In this document: piece after piece, positions 24,001 to 26,586 of the stretch
Position numbering within the stretch: the stretch's first letter is position 1
How the letters are laid out: the number at the start of each line of letters is the position of its first letter
NCBI RefSeq assembly: GCF_030406325.1
Contig: NZ_JAUEQY010000011.1
Coordinates: 124,001 to 188,000, forward strand
Length of the DNA: 64,000 bases
Origin: Actinomadura sp. DC4
GTDB taxonomy: Bacteria > Actinomycetota > Actinomycetes > Streptosporangiales > Streptosporangiaceae
Reading direction: 5' to 3'
Notes under the pieces: model-generated
Database searches by the model: none
Seen by the model: only the letters and a program-made list of their open reading frames with translations
What the model was told of the DNA's origin: nothing
Program-made: the position numbers and the translations under genes

Positions 24001-25300
24001 CCTGGAGGAGTCACTGCCCGACCTGTTCGCCCGGCCCCGCCGCCACGACGCCGAACACCCCGGCTGGCACGACGACATCGTGCTGCACCAGGTGCGCGAC
24101 GAGGACGGGCGGTTCCACGGCCTGGCCTCCTACCGGGCGACGGACCTGGCCGCGCGCGGGCCCTCGCTGTCCGGCGCGGGTTCGCTCACCTCCTACACGG
24201 CCTGGCGCACCGGTACGGACGGCGCGCCGGCGCCGGTCGCGCGTCCGCTGCCCACCAGGTCCGGCGTCACCGCCTTCCACTGGTTCTCCCACGGCCGGGC
24301 GGGCAAGGCCGTCGCGGCCGTGCACGGCGCGGACGGCCGGTCACTGGACGGCGACGAGTTCGTCGATCTGGTCGGAAACTGGCTGGACGGGTTCTCCGAC
24401 ATCGTGGTGTGGCCGTGCCAGAGCGGCCCGGCCGTGAACCGGCCCGCCACGTTGGCGTTCGCCTCTCGTGTCGGCGAGCTGACGGGACGCCGCGTTCATC
24501 TGCCCGAGTGGGAGACCGCCCTCGACCGCGACCGGTCGACCGGGGACGTGAGCGCCCATACATTTCCCGATCCGGACGGCGGCGAGACCGGCTGGATCTC
24601 CGTGGCACCCCGGTCCCTGCCCCCGGCCGAAGGCAGCGGTGTCCTGGTCGAGGTGCCGGTCCTTCCCGAAGACAACGAGCCGCTCGGCCGGACGCTCGCG
24701 CGGGCCCTGGACCGGGGGGCCGCGCTCCTGGCGGACCGGGGCGGTTCGGCGGCGACTCCGTACGAGCGGCTCCTCGCGGGCCTGAAAGAGGAGGACCTTC
24801 CCGTCTCCGCTCCGCTCGCCGACGAGGCGGCACAGGTGCGCCTCGACGACCTCGAACGCGCGGGGATCACTGTGCCGGAGGACCGGAGCGCGCGGACGGT
24901 CGGTTCGCTGGGGCTCGATCGCCTGCAGCGGTTCCGGCTGGCGCTGGAGACCACGCGGGCGACCGCGGAATCGATGGCGGAGGTCGTCGGGCTGCTGGAC
25001 GCCGCCGCCGGGCGGCTGGGCGTACGGCTCGTCCCCGGCCGTGCCGTCGACGCCGGAAGCGCCCGGCAGGTCCGGCCCGGCCCGGACCTGCGCAACGCGG
25101 CGACGGGCGGGCTTGTCGAGGCCGGTCTGCGGAGGCTCTTCTTCGGGGATCCGGCCTGGACGACGCCCGGTCTCCTCACGGGCTCACCGTACGGTTCCGG
25201 CCTGCTCGCCGGCGGCTTGCCGGGGCTGCTGCGCGGCAGGAATCCGATCTTCGTCCGGCCGGCGGCCGTGGCACACGAGCACCGCGTTAGCGGTACATGA
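2..25300 (+). CDS. Giant multi-peptidase protein (5'-truncated by window), two lethal-factor-like domains, OTU domain, three HG...C cassettes
   Basis: The frame is open from base 2, and residues before the first Met (base 47) align with the internal copy near 15670, so the true start lies upstream. Counting from base 47, the protein has 8,417 residues. Lethal-factor-like zinc peptidase domain 1 shows HEFAH (H147, H151) and DEYFAQ (E204). A Pro-rich linker (540-930), helical repeats (932-1395), beta-rich block I, a second helical array (2751-3145), block II and a coiled coil (about 4005-4128) follow. The OTU domain has C4745 in DRNCFY and H4878 in GHF. Lethal-factor-like domain 2 has H5378, H5382 and E5439. 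Three cassettes pair a His-Gly and a later Cys (H5613/C5644, H6117/C6159, H8082/C8124) with a VELPV-type module. Block III (about 6420-7985) separates cassettes 2 and 3. I recall similar giant actinobacterial proteins named after a 'lonely Cys' domain. A secreted, self-processing multi-effector toxin is inference; no secretion signal is visible because the N-terminus is missing. Confidence 0.9.
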   Translation: MATLSRSERASELQAMSQPQRETLASNAGFVDRLGTGLRDKDEEFAEAAARLMLRVPAEAELPGTSRELAVRIMARMLMFAPDAARALLRADARMMIIPRNELLTSYEPWGALRHTLSDRGLWAAARGVKSGPFAVASEENLLGEVGVVGGTMLHGYGTLVHEFAHLLFAYGLGQSERDEILAIFNAKKADPNAIYPDGPLAHPQDPGKQNYSSTNVDEYFAQAVATFFEANPGADHETGLERLHSAAELRTHDPRLVAILESYFGSAEEGVLPSNPLALTAADHQMYGAFREFNALVEGIRPARFAALYEKPAWEIARGRYERALRTALATDQRLTGSFLRGLHRLYTVLKQSIPADTIARGIMVKGAFLSAAELEQRLTDETAWSLSEVASTFHSMLSTHRDLLGWQDMKRPFPLRGNAWIDEKIELGFQVGRRPSAQTEFMLRVYRYLQFDPGDRALFLRAAVASSTAPLFEILAAWSFVGLGEDSAHPVPNEVLGGEAAELYDWVDATFRPRDLTTDRALLSDLVPPHRAMAESETVSGEEAGESSSEPAPRPEPVTEAPPQTGSLPGRSVLTSDGRPVGEHFFAPPSSFALAPSDDPFGVRDWSDERLQSTPFSLPSTDPKLTAYTETNGKDAQKGQENGADRTDGVKNAPSTPIPRPAAQRTGKGFGGGNAMTIHDPSTPSRPVVRPFDLPGRRLGDEDGGSWTVPGGGDEHRPGQETNGGPRTIDDPRTPERPPAPRPFDRQGRTLGAGNGKGEGIRGLTNKDRDAARAARAKLGPPKSKPVVARSQPRVVVLRQVTDESNGTNGTNGSTRSSGSGGTLQNRSGDGSATLLEQPVRDTGESVTTTEPTGVEPERPAPVETTTSTETPAPVETPPEAPVIEPAEERPATESPLVETEGKEPVDETVSVSPATERPVEDESAVTTPVTRPTPPPAPPPPKTIRQARTELEALPEDRRTQAMRDADIMLAHIVGRAPSEEPGGRLATPLGRARVLVAAETAASGRAAGYRLAERLARDPAVRDPGSARSLPVLRLRPETVAGRVRTTLDRLPEDRRAKAMSDADVLLGDLIGRLPSEEAGGRLGSPLGRARMLLAAELALAGRPAGEALARRLARDPALREPAPAAPVLRLGPDAAFDRAQTTLGGLTEKRRGEVSAEADGIMGDLVGMVPSAHESGPHGTPLSEARDLVAAEISRSGRAAGEALARRLAPDLNTSAIPFHPDMRILTDNSRLELARSTLETMRSGEGDHYQRILDEARLIIHELTGAFPSPTAQRGQARILRAALTLTAAEIPWSGHLGARRLAADILGVPRAVRPGANTRIVAAFAKLARHDPDRARLTLSLLSDVRREQLLPETDRIVREAITHPLTGPPREKAPREWRWLVAAEIARSGTAAGQKLARGLVADTPPPPPADVAAPKRVRFADDLPADEKPESDIVSESDLMSESDLMSERDLGSDLGFESDLESETETVSEAGSETKPEPTLDPAGHDETATTGPLSRMPVEEVIEKTGVGVVDGRVVAVWLPGALESGPKLDLEMLLHLDRLRLDGTVFVFAATRDGQVTYENREITTATMAAAVTSKAPGLSPFLWMKNGASVAKPLTNAMDEPVVASRHEPVLDEKTGDLRPRRPGETETGPLPEDEWFHMYAPGEEEARPFTNGLFAPRDTPPADVVKSASDGKTPPGDVVKPVSGDKTTPPDNKTTPPGDQAKPVSDPSPPDVVSDPAAEHEKPPFPPVPPEVPEPPAQAMTPIALNPMIRSIGVPRTGLPQMAALMGRIRQELVQAGARFTESDFNLLPHRLLSNYPYLIGTDAEDGTQGLQIPIGNGELLVTLDPVDPHTVNNPAGSTLAPSTLPKVEGDHKATGTVNSVFATGAHVQVHSGQTGATRGAVALTFGIGATPFVLQMVKVGGALSGTTNQSNRSSVLITDAEGGRVEDNRAESKLISYTGRWSFKVRVDPAQGWETTPVHKIKASTSERLLLWIPDHYLENAPDQITATGPRVKDTKLPAFFFASGMTNLPRLFDEIVATLRNNGLKLPMGSLTRRELLQKLWNLNMHLDAAVNQRAGYHFELHNRYGRPVAMVTVRSRRLAAAPRVGTTSNLSHIENVRTAIDGISGSHTLTNTSTLTLPSVEFDLMPVPGNPDPGLGVMGSLSYTSTNASTTSAGRTGLNVVVPRDTSNTAAYEMTFEHRGTVSVRGNKNSTASRSTPRIRGKALVRTPEAAAYEHGLPVDRAALKQPPKKGRTQEYADDAIRTTSRQETDPAKRKMPKWLMEGNFVGTGRPSVSLDTVQNIDDAIRPTLRQMGFLPENDDHPFDGYTWYGHGNKTDSQVDNLRLFDKMVSSRGMDSHYDQVHQDGMTFTLRKRRGGVGVDWDVDSVEVRIVGRQTAGRTPEFLRTTKDFHTVNLAMGMDSAGMSVSHSRKVAIGVKMKGLFQVLKAAVMGIEYQRIVGATDALNYLTNLPDLRETGERVIVARTHSDYTIHLSFQHSGRQGRVSKGKRDPAPIQVKNGTAELYVLPLGTEPGDTKPGRAPATVLDQGTVYFLDTTGVHDAVQALGRLVDPAGSAAADRNTFTSNIEMRAHAKEIFNHEYTTDRPFESGVFRDRFGAMDIRGEINDVTFGGISADPGVLGKITLGLAESRITDSSSHGWTWDQLDLALGGDAGPAHLTGETDVNRHWQHNRSRTKGTVGGDERLQLSFDRWVIFLAKATFEVTSRMEKHAKLVPTGSPEHSTVRVGPRTMAFVLPETEAMEQYADGDLPLSDRYLRDAMRRWQAGSLVLEGNLVARILTRWNGELAGKLRTTRFADTLSHTHRTGMAEIQDQRIRNDFNRVFGQRLAAPRDPSAWPAAPADIVDYNRHRASLTDRRLVEVLREWQAGDLRLRGDVVARVLTRWHEEAPTLPKNMRVWRDRFVRALARMHDTGAARVRTGRIRNGFNAAFGVRLDATAGPARPAAPADIVAYAGGRGGALPDRRLAQVLDEWRKGDQRYSGDLIAQILVRRQEQVPDVRVRPAKFAETLTRMHRAGTTQIRDDGVRDRFNTAFGRTLGAPHDTYATPAMPADVVAYAEGREPLTDERLGEVFRAWLDGDRLLSGDVAARALMRWHRDVPEPPVGLRVNRAPLVGVLAERHADGAVPITSLQIRDEFNTAFQQKLSHPRLSPDRVVLPEYLTRTDPEGRLLGHSGIEYLDWDNGLSTYQNIRAMVEQVAPGLLAAGAEIWDGRGRRVGKMQGNVDALQAIMARGRDQAIWNDVLGGKSLYLVAPVGWLLTGYVEINLKALLTSQPKVLFRRRKRGLLVYSHGYIGTAESSSKDGSQAWMYAKFSPGGDRAGGPLDLKAADGHHRGTTHAENAVKEQTVFHFKEVDVVRYRQSLAASVRWVKTSGRPLNNLLLSATKSVTNHGKTAQTTFHGKLDVQIPAPLSEAGVIHGPEQLPDVLPMPKLPSNVYVTGVLADDVPIAAKAAIAKKFGPKWYEKVLGAKSGDPDRLRSLALSTVFSRAHLANHLHEATGGDRYELPPDLFGFGDSSERAAMGLEMELFDPQIIGRVVEDTGTGRYIKHQSGTTANNSSDGIRTTGEYAIAGNDLINPLPKPEGDNPPPQRPDHTWEFKDSGSRTTSANQNSAGTENYRREQDAKELGALLEIRVRTLSWLHTQKMNHHLLRKPTKAGDPARDAPILGTTYFKIYEAQYETWLKEHRENVLQAQLALASRVDPLEWTRLRTAPRRDLAPLLVRAAELGYTASRAHHHLVRDLRAQGDAGRPLVLTHGASVRAANYRAILNWAATTITEDLRAAGMSASTPRSVTTYRNRAALPDSTLFADLGGVPVDREITQIINEVNQVHALHPDNAVGAPAALPPEVALLGLDPVHLARDIARELVSHVRVDVEQPDGTVRSHWVDPSGRIHAFDPTTFDDSTLTARDASAAGLWPDSVRELAAAHAFSDADLGRLYRTSWSNQKTFEQAVLAEAAERSGRMATAHAALPGLFDRAVGAAAAWRAVIARITPEHARVTANTTAPRGEINRIKAELTTLKGQENLLNQAKEPDAGALASVRTRISALEERRVAQRALLTPHEQALRPLDRSLGEARRRAGEAETLLTELRATGRGTRRAPWTRREVERADRRLWASEGRLDLRRTDLAYRPRAAPTTRQAIDDLHRTLDTAGQGAVALVVTTDGAGTGGRFIVVNHGWLNQWFESETGLPVAAPENATGLSSLDLGADGMLLHPPAELVASPARTRSFREVRDLALATVAHHLDPALARQAVRDPNARVRSTLYQSVLAFEHRITDRGQVVAGLTGAPARRIVSLATAERGEVPAGAQVYRNSEGQHGIGPDGLTVRGWTKLGALSDFRPMLWLMAGGPRRATTVQDVARDGLGAAVRYLTGSARTPEERVRAAFGENPGMLVESVDRLPADLPADTWIWFSGPTGTGTALATAHGYRIFLSREGATFGVSRRNLVAALEGEHHTIVIGRTPVGRDEQAPAWGPIRTTKIVGSGKSAGVGKTVGDTKGKGAETQLTKGKEGTLPPVRLRNVTVDSLSLADPHLYVNAAGRHRIARADLAEEGWHGQGALASYAPVSWLLHTGPAQPTTATGVLRTAPEAAIAFLTEVAVLGEPVETVRSILAANFGRQAERTDTLPATLPAGTMIYFTGPEHTGAAVVLRGGRYRRMDADGTIRVSEDRDGLADVDDGRHTFVLARPVASAKGKGRARYPGDSSVEDAAERALFGEALTFDENRLQAALRARHLEEIDVPADRNCFYTSMIVIAGRYLERHIPGVRRAVTRREAVQALREWLADRLEADFAVGAAGLPSRYANFFHVADDGTTIQEQQARLVDQIRRMDSWRNEAGDLVAHLAGYELGLRLTLIQDRYVTTLGPDGGAELSFIRRPGHFQGTRSTRPDAPLVSRARSVPVPETSVATAREQFERHVGWLDRRQARAVADLNAIARGLAPHAARDLNIQVGQIVARFRRGFAENGLRDTPAHVRAQERLDIMGREARTLENLLRAYGGPQRPASSAQPAPAQGALPGTPVPDRFVAAVNARLLGFGGRWLGGEVDRGQIEEALRDLPQDTSPRYLVTAVAHLMVEGVVPPPPAESHAEGGDHETENGNGDEHETVNVTSSVTLTTSAGGSGAIGMSFAAPPGEVIRYHWTKLKGRLRRVGDRGSSAWGAVGRSVRSELSTTTPAGPTAPEPPPVVSPSPRASSPVEELGTGPDSVPSPAEESARLAAMPAEARESELAFMPAADRERLASDPDFVRGLRDALSRTEFASAVAQLMIQMPPEVERPVTARHRLQALLTPMLHDPKVAEQLILAGSRVIVLPRGERLTSLAPWRHLAGKAVHGPAVRVWDDVRGAGGSVQKTVAVPEENLLGETALIGDWFMAEGYSTATHEFAHLIHHHALTAEDRLLITQAFTAKARADSFNRPVEWPDGPRTNPERPGRINYSAQDEDEYFAQVTNAYLGLNAGPDPFTGLERHNGAAWARVQEILLLPLLERLYGQNPQITERANPVTETQAENEAYDAQREFWAGQEIPAVDAALETRLRNDAGATLPPARPRWHDVHSSDGREVGQAFFDDAGWRLRSPFYGDLAKAEFRSWSGRPGQEVSAPLEVPLGDRSGVYVLAGHGSELRDLPRLTTLTAKEIVRRGFTTLLLVRCATVTAEAPSAGLRDVARDTGLTIVEETGAVAATPGVINLLPDADGRPTQVRVHRPDGTVDHYGVTPEDASAPSLVELPVEPEAGEPLGRALARALDRDPSLLPDTVEGTGNTATRYDRLLAALAEEDLPAAESFGDLAREVDVHDLERAGVVLTSVQRTQAVLRGGRLPLATLELTRVQSLRLALETEPATAPPQAELAVVLTTAVRPLGIKIVFGDTLAEPLRTEESPAPGAAAITPHPDETYRRQVHTGDGRDVGDAYFGDENRPVRPGFYDGLPKAAFRSWSDLQGRPDGDPGKATAPEPAGAASQVRTRARELAGRDVPTLHLQRSAPEAESDVGAPRQVSRDLNGIHPLPDADRPGGAVTRTEEIEAENGQVEERNGHDEGRARPAVPPPRDSAWHADIVLHEVRDEHGRFGGLASYGPKDMEARAGALARASSLKTYTAWHVDAEGKTVPTTRPMPSGEKTFHWFSHGAAGRVTAATHDGGTRPMDGDDLVDLIENRLGDATDIVVWSCQTETAVDRRATLELATRLSERTRRRAHVPEWETALDRDPETENASAHTYADPAGGETGWTSVSPRPATSSEPGGVLVELPVLPGEGETFGSALARALDRSGTPLPEPGGATPYDRFFAALTEDDLPESAPLAEESALVGIDVLRQAGITLSAGIQAQAILQQGRLSIGSLNLDRVQRLRLAMEMESAASAEMWAAMTTALEAAAFRLGLRIVLGEPVSAGNHRPVLPSPELRNAAVAGRRVRWADEDGADLATDLGPEVVRETIEEPEPAERRSPWYLEFDALGEASVRGVDRWPEEEVQLWAHHVASGSRRTGDTSELSTGIQSGLRKMLRTADPAGWDTLLQRGHLFVADGRLVWLRPVLRDVTVGTQPTGTVREYDVSFASMAAGGKKEREVWAGLDGTLLTFFSLGLKTVSALIPGVPALGMGSADKRGEEWEVQVIAGRKLFVGGFARFRAGLAVRVFVDGRERPNDAVLPARFDLDLPNELTTPDAPRPKTTARTVGETRTGRRPSQSAESLNAVDLIPTVAELQRRLLDAGLPAGSVLTVMGEALEHLTEKSARNRSRLLLSSGVPTKKVKVPAGRVSSFEGHFLISADIETLQYFGDGEVSVREDTGSGLTDKPGRGKDSAASLGFGFNAAGLTHPDHHDDAGKGFAHGPGLTLGFSRAAGHGMAEQALGHTVLNRKMTQARYRSGLRVSVDIRSTTHDIPRVSGVAESEVGVPKGEAADFERRLTGSVHPAGGAFTQHRVRTLLRSPYGAVPEEAYRRPPRLGRAMPVNPADAESLALASRRGLGFGTAATLPGAELVHEQLRTVMERRHDTLSKGAKADWSEADLQLAAWFSRPALEADPSTTIAGIERTVRVGGRDYRLAARAYVMERLKRAGTTYSLTVNLRALAAASSNGHRATELGIRLGAGLGARVTAFSWLRFALGAVGLQGGYSYSPKRQLTGGVKSYRRTETTGEVDEHPYNVIYGLSVRSPGGRTDIWWIDRRGDVTGRFVLPREHRPAIPPTPEQIAAARQTSESGLWPQGTGVALTRGVSGLYPAFFVLPELWRLAARMYARANDLPDAWLEDSGEWPEAIKNATRPGGLAAHFAPLTSRTGRYVALPRGKDGRKQALRIRLRGYRPRHLYAGDATEIEQYAQSNAAYKDETKHTWEAGPTFSAGPQFRLGGEADAPHSLSPEDGDFGGHSPESEQNTGPGGRIQLTVHGEARWEHKSQRGREQGPVDITRATYGGRTHTYRMDPVFEVTLIRWKGDSVTWQSRHLRATDALDVVVPERRIFDLGLTAPGVTPPVPRPPARHVPPGLLPGMSYPETMDAEDVLPRIESWLRDEKVLRPLPGHGDRPNLVTRELEGAYSSDALRNQFVALTGSGVIRWIPLPRAFGAVRYVWVRVTARVAAADEQLARPEVKLTLRDEGQRKKTVTKSSGSGYGGGFNLRTRAGKEGHEGDHGGIEGSGGFNRSSARGVEKTGKTLEIYRAGTREGSQEYRHRLAFRIEMGLSGELPEILNVPARGLRLTAVGLGRLTRARSLGRLWYSHGIFLRHHVVEPGPGGVTGRVRLLVPDHVALLDTPPDGLEPVLGKNPAWDTRPLWDGRDAAAVATLVENLHPWGVPFADAVQRWAGVPSSPFGRPKNLNTPGAWLVPGLDFTTWPGLRYLHFTGQNTIRPDIKDVLRNAYEVPVGGRKTIVGAEIVAAEVIGPVDGTSFKGRNYTQESEADKDTSEHSGGFHLSFGPEAGGEMGPARALGIGGFEYAREHAEELSGELGGTEEKNKEATRRYRHYRFAVDLLMSGHHGTLRVRAPRGLYGMLPLEENPVGVYRLAGGLEESLPDLFARPRRHDAEHPGWHDDIVLHQVRDEDGRFHGLASYRATDLAARGPSLSGAGSLTSYTAWRTGTDGAPAPVARPLPTRSGVTAFHWFSHGRAGKAVAAVHGADGRSLDGDEFVDLVGNWLDGFSDIVVWPCQSGPAVNRPATLAFASRVGELTGRRVHLPEWETALDRDRSTGDVSAHTFPDPDGGETGWISVAPRSLPPAEGSGVLVEVPVLPEDNEPLGRTLARALDRGAALLADRGGSAATPYERLLAGLKEEDLPVSAPLADEAAQVRLDDLERAGITVPEDRSARTVGSLGLDRLQRFRLALETTRATAESMAEVVGLLDAAAGRLGVRLVPGRAVDAGSARQVRPGPDLRNAATGGLVEAGLRRLFFGDPAWTTPGLLTGSPYGSGLLAGGLPGLLRGRNPIFVRPAAVAHEHRVSGT
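2840..4240 (+). repeat. Five degenerate helical repeats of about 96 residues (array A) inside the giant gene
   Basis: Units begin near 2840, 3131, 3417, 3705 and 3976, a period of about 280-290 bases. Recurring signatures are LPEDRR-like, a PLGRAR-like segment, VAAE and ARRLARD. The first three copies are closest; the last two are strongly diverged. Predicted all-helical scaffold or spacer; function unknown. Confidence 0.75.
4312..4440 (+). repeat. Acidic Glu-Ser-Asp repeat in the giant gene
   Basis: Short in-frame repeats encode runs of SESDLM/SDLESE type. They form an acidic, disordered linker between helical array A and the following domain. A second linker near 5026-5170 repeats Pro-Thr-Asp-Lys units (VVKPVSGDKTTPP-like). 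Confidence 0.6.
8297..9480 (+). repeat. Four helical repeats of about 102-107 residues (array B) inside the giant gene
   Basis: Units start at 8297, 8603, 8924 and 9233 with L-(S/T/P)-D-(R/E)-R-L and a following W-x-x-G-D. Each unit later carries a GD(V/L)-A-R-(I/V)-L-x-R segment, and ends with IR(N/D)-x-FN-x-(A/V)FG. The units are better conserved than array A, suggesting recent expansion or selection on the scaffold. Confidence 0.8.
12971..14110 (+). repeat. Tandem duplicated domain of about 155 residues just before the OTU domain
   Basis: Unit 1 spans about 12971-13431 and unit 2 about 13642-14110, separated by a Lys/Gly/Thr-rich linker (13440-13590). Both share a Y-x-N-x-x-G-x-H opening, a G-W-x-x-x-GAL segment, an LP-A-x-(L)-PA turn followed by (I/M)-(W/Y)-F-(S/T)-GP, and a closing HT-(I/F)-V-(I/L) strand. 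I do not recognise a named family. Confidence 0.6.
16690..25110 (+). repeat. Three dispersed copies of an HG...C peptidase-like domain plus VELPV module
   Basis: Cassette 1 occupies about 16690-17655, cassette 2 about 18178-19260 and cassette 3 about 24062-25110. In cassettes 2 and 3 the first part carries FHWFSHG and DIVVW-x-CQ, separated by about 40 residues; cassette 1 has VLAGHG and LLLVRC. The second part in all three begins with a V-E-(L/V)-P-V segment, continues with LxRALARALDR and ends with an L-x-R-(V/L)-Q-x-(L/F)RLA motif. Block III separates cassettes 2 and 3, so the copies are not simply tandem. Confidence 0.75.
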
Positions 25301-25408
25301 CATGGCCATGACAATCAAGATAAATGGACTCACGCAGGGTCGACAGTGCATATCCCCATTGGTAGCTTCAAAAGTGATCTTCATTGACGAAAGCGAAGGT
25401 CAGCCGCT

Positions 25409-26308
25409 ATGCGGCGGACCGCGACTGGACCGTTGTACTCATCAGAGCGTCTAGCCGCCCAGCCGCCGCGTCGGGCGGGCATGGATCGAGGGAAAGTGAC
25501 TGCCGAACAGGGCGATGCGTTGCGACGATCGCCGGTCGCGGCCGGTGACGAGCCGATCGAGGGCACGGACGAGCGGATCGAGAGCGCCGGCGAGCCGGCC
25601 GGGCGTACCGGCGAGCCGATCGATGACGTGGACGGGACGACCCCCCTTACGCCTTCTGTACCGGACTCGATCCGGGAGGCCGGACGCCTCGCGCCCGACC
25701 ACTGGCTCGGCATGGTCGACCCCGCCTGGGCCGGCGACGGCACCCCGCCGAACTGGGCGCTGGTCGGACAGTGGCGGTCGAGCCCGGAGGGCGAGATCGT
25801 CGAGTGGCGCGACAACGAGGAGTACCGGCCGTCGCCCTCGGCGCTCGGCTGGCCCGAGCCGGCCGATGACGTCGACGCCGCGGTCCAGCTCGCGGCCTCC
25901 GGCTACGGCCCCGGCGAGGCCGTGACCGACGCTCTGGCCACCCTCCCGGAGGCGGCGGTCTTCGTCACGCCCGAAGGCGAGCTGCTGCCCGCCACCGCGC
26001 CGGACGGCGCGACGCGCGTGATCCCGGTCTTCACCTCGCCCGGCTATCTCTACGCCGCGGGCCGGCTGGCGTTCGTGCTGATGACCGTGCGCGAACTCGC
26101 CGAGCGGATCCCCGCCGAGCACGTCGTCTACCTCAACCCCTCGGCCCCGGTGAGCATGACTGTGGATACGGACATGCTCCGCGAGGCCCTGGAGCGCGTG
26201 CCGCAGGTCGTCCCCGGAGACGACATCGCCGCCGCGCCGCGTCCGGCGACGGTCAGCGGGGACTTCGCGGCGGCTCCCGCGGACGGCGTGACGGCCGAAG
26301 ACGGCTAG
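25409..26308 (+). CDS. Type VII secretion system-associated protein
   Basis: This 299-residue acidic soluble protein has a disordered N-terminal stretch (about residues 25-85). A conserved core follows, with PDHWLGMVDPAW, PPNWALVGQW and EIVEWRDN, then a C-terminal half resembling SseB-like proteins. I recall this core from actinobacterial proteins annotated as type VII secretion-associated; the biochemical role is not known. It lies 108 bases after the giant gene and before the ADP-ribosyltransferase-like gene, in the same direction, so it may help in export or handling of these proteins. The start is uncertain: ATG 25409 has GAAGG nine bases upstream, while ATG 25481 and GTG 25496 (GAGGGA just before it) are alternatives. 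No signal peptide or membrane segment is seen. Confidence 0.75.
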   Translation: MRRTATGPLYSSERLAAQPPRRAGMDRGKVTAEQGDALRRSPVAAGDEPIEGTDERIESAGEPAGRTGEPIDDVDGTTPLTPSVPDSIREAGRLAPDHWLGMVDPAWAGDGTPPNWALVGQWRSSPEGEIVEWRDNEEYRPSPSALGWPEPADDVDAAVQLAASGYGPGEAVTDALATLPEAAVFVTPEGELLPATAPDGATRVIPVFTSPGYLYAAGRLAFVLMTVRELAERIPAEHVVYLNPSAPVSMTVDTDMLREALERVPQVVPGDDIAAAPRPATVSGDFAAAPADGVTAEDG

Positions 26309-26586
26309 GACGGCCGGCGGCTGATCTCACCAACATCGGCGAAACCCACCGAAAAGGCTGCGGAACCCACCAAAAGAAAGATAATCGGAAAAGACGCCGC
26401 CAGGCGTTGAACCCGAACGCCACGGGATGCGTATGCCTGACTGTGGCCACCTCTCGCCGGGTCACCCCGTACCGGCCGAGGAGTGGTTCGAACCGCCGTG
26501 CGGTCGCGCGAAGGGGTGCACCGGTGCCGGATCCGGCGACCGGCCACTCTCTCGCCGGGGCCGAAGCCGTCACCGGAGGTTAGATC
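26309..26586. other. Intergenic region upstream of the ADP-ribosyltransferase-like gene
   Basis: These 278 bases contain no convincing gene. An A-rich stretch lies at 26340-26395. The last bases carry a strong ribosome binding site (GGAGGT, 26575-26580) six bases before GTG 26587. A promoter may be present, but I cannot place one with confidence. Confidence 0.5.

Noticed and set aside
25302-25454. Possible 50-codon gene between the giant gene and the type VII-associated gene
   Set aside because: No ribosome binding site, overlaps the next gene, and codon use is not actinobacterial.
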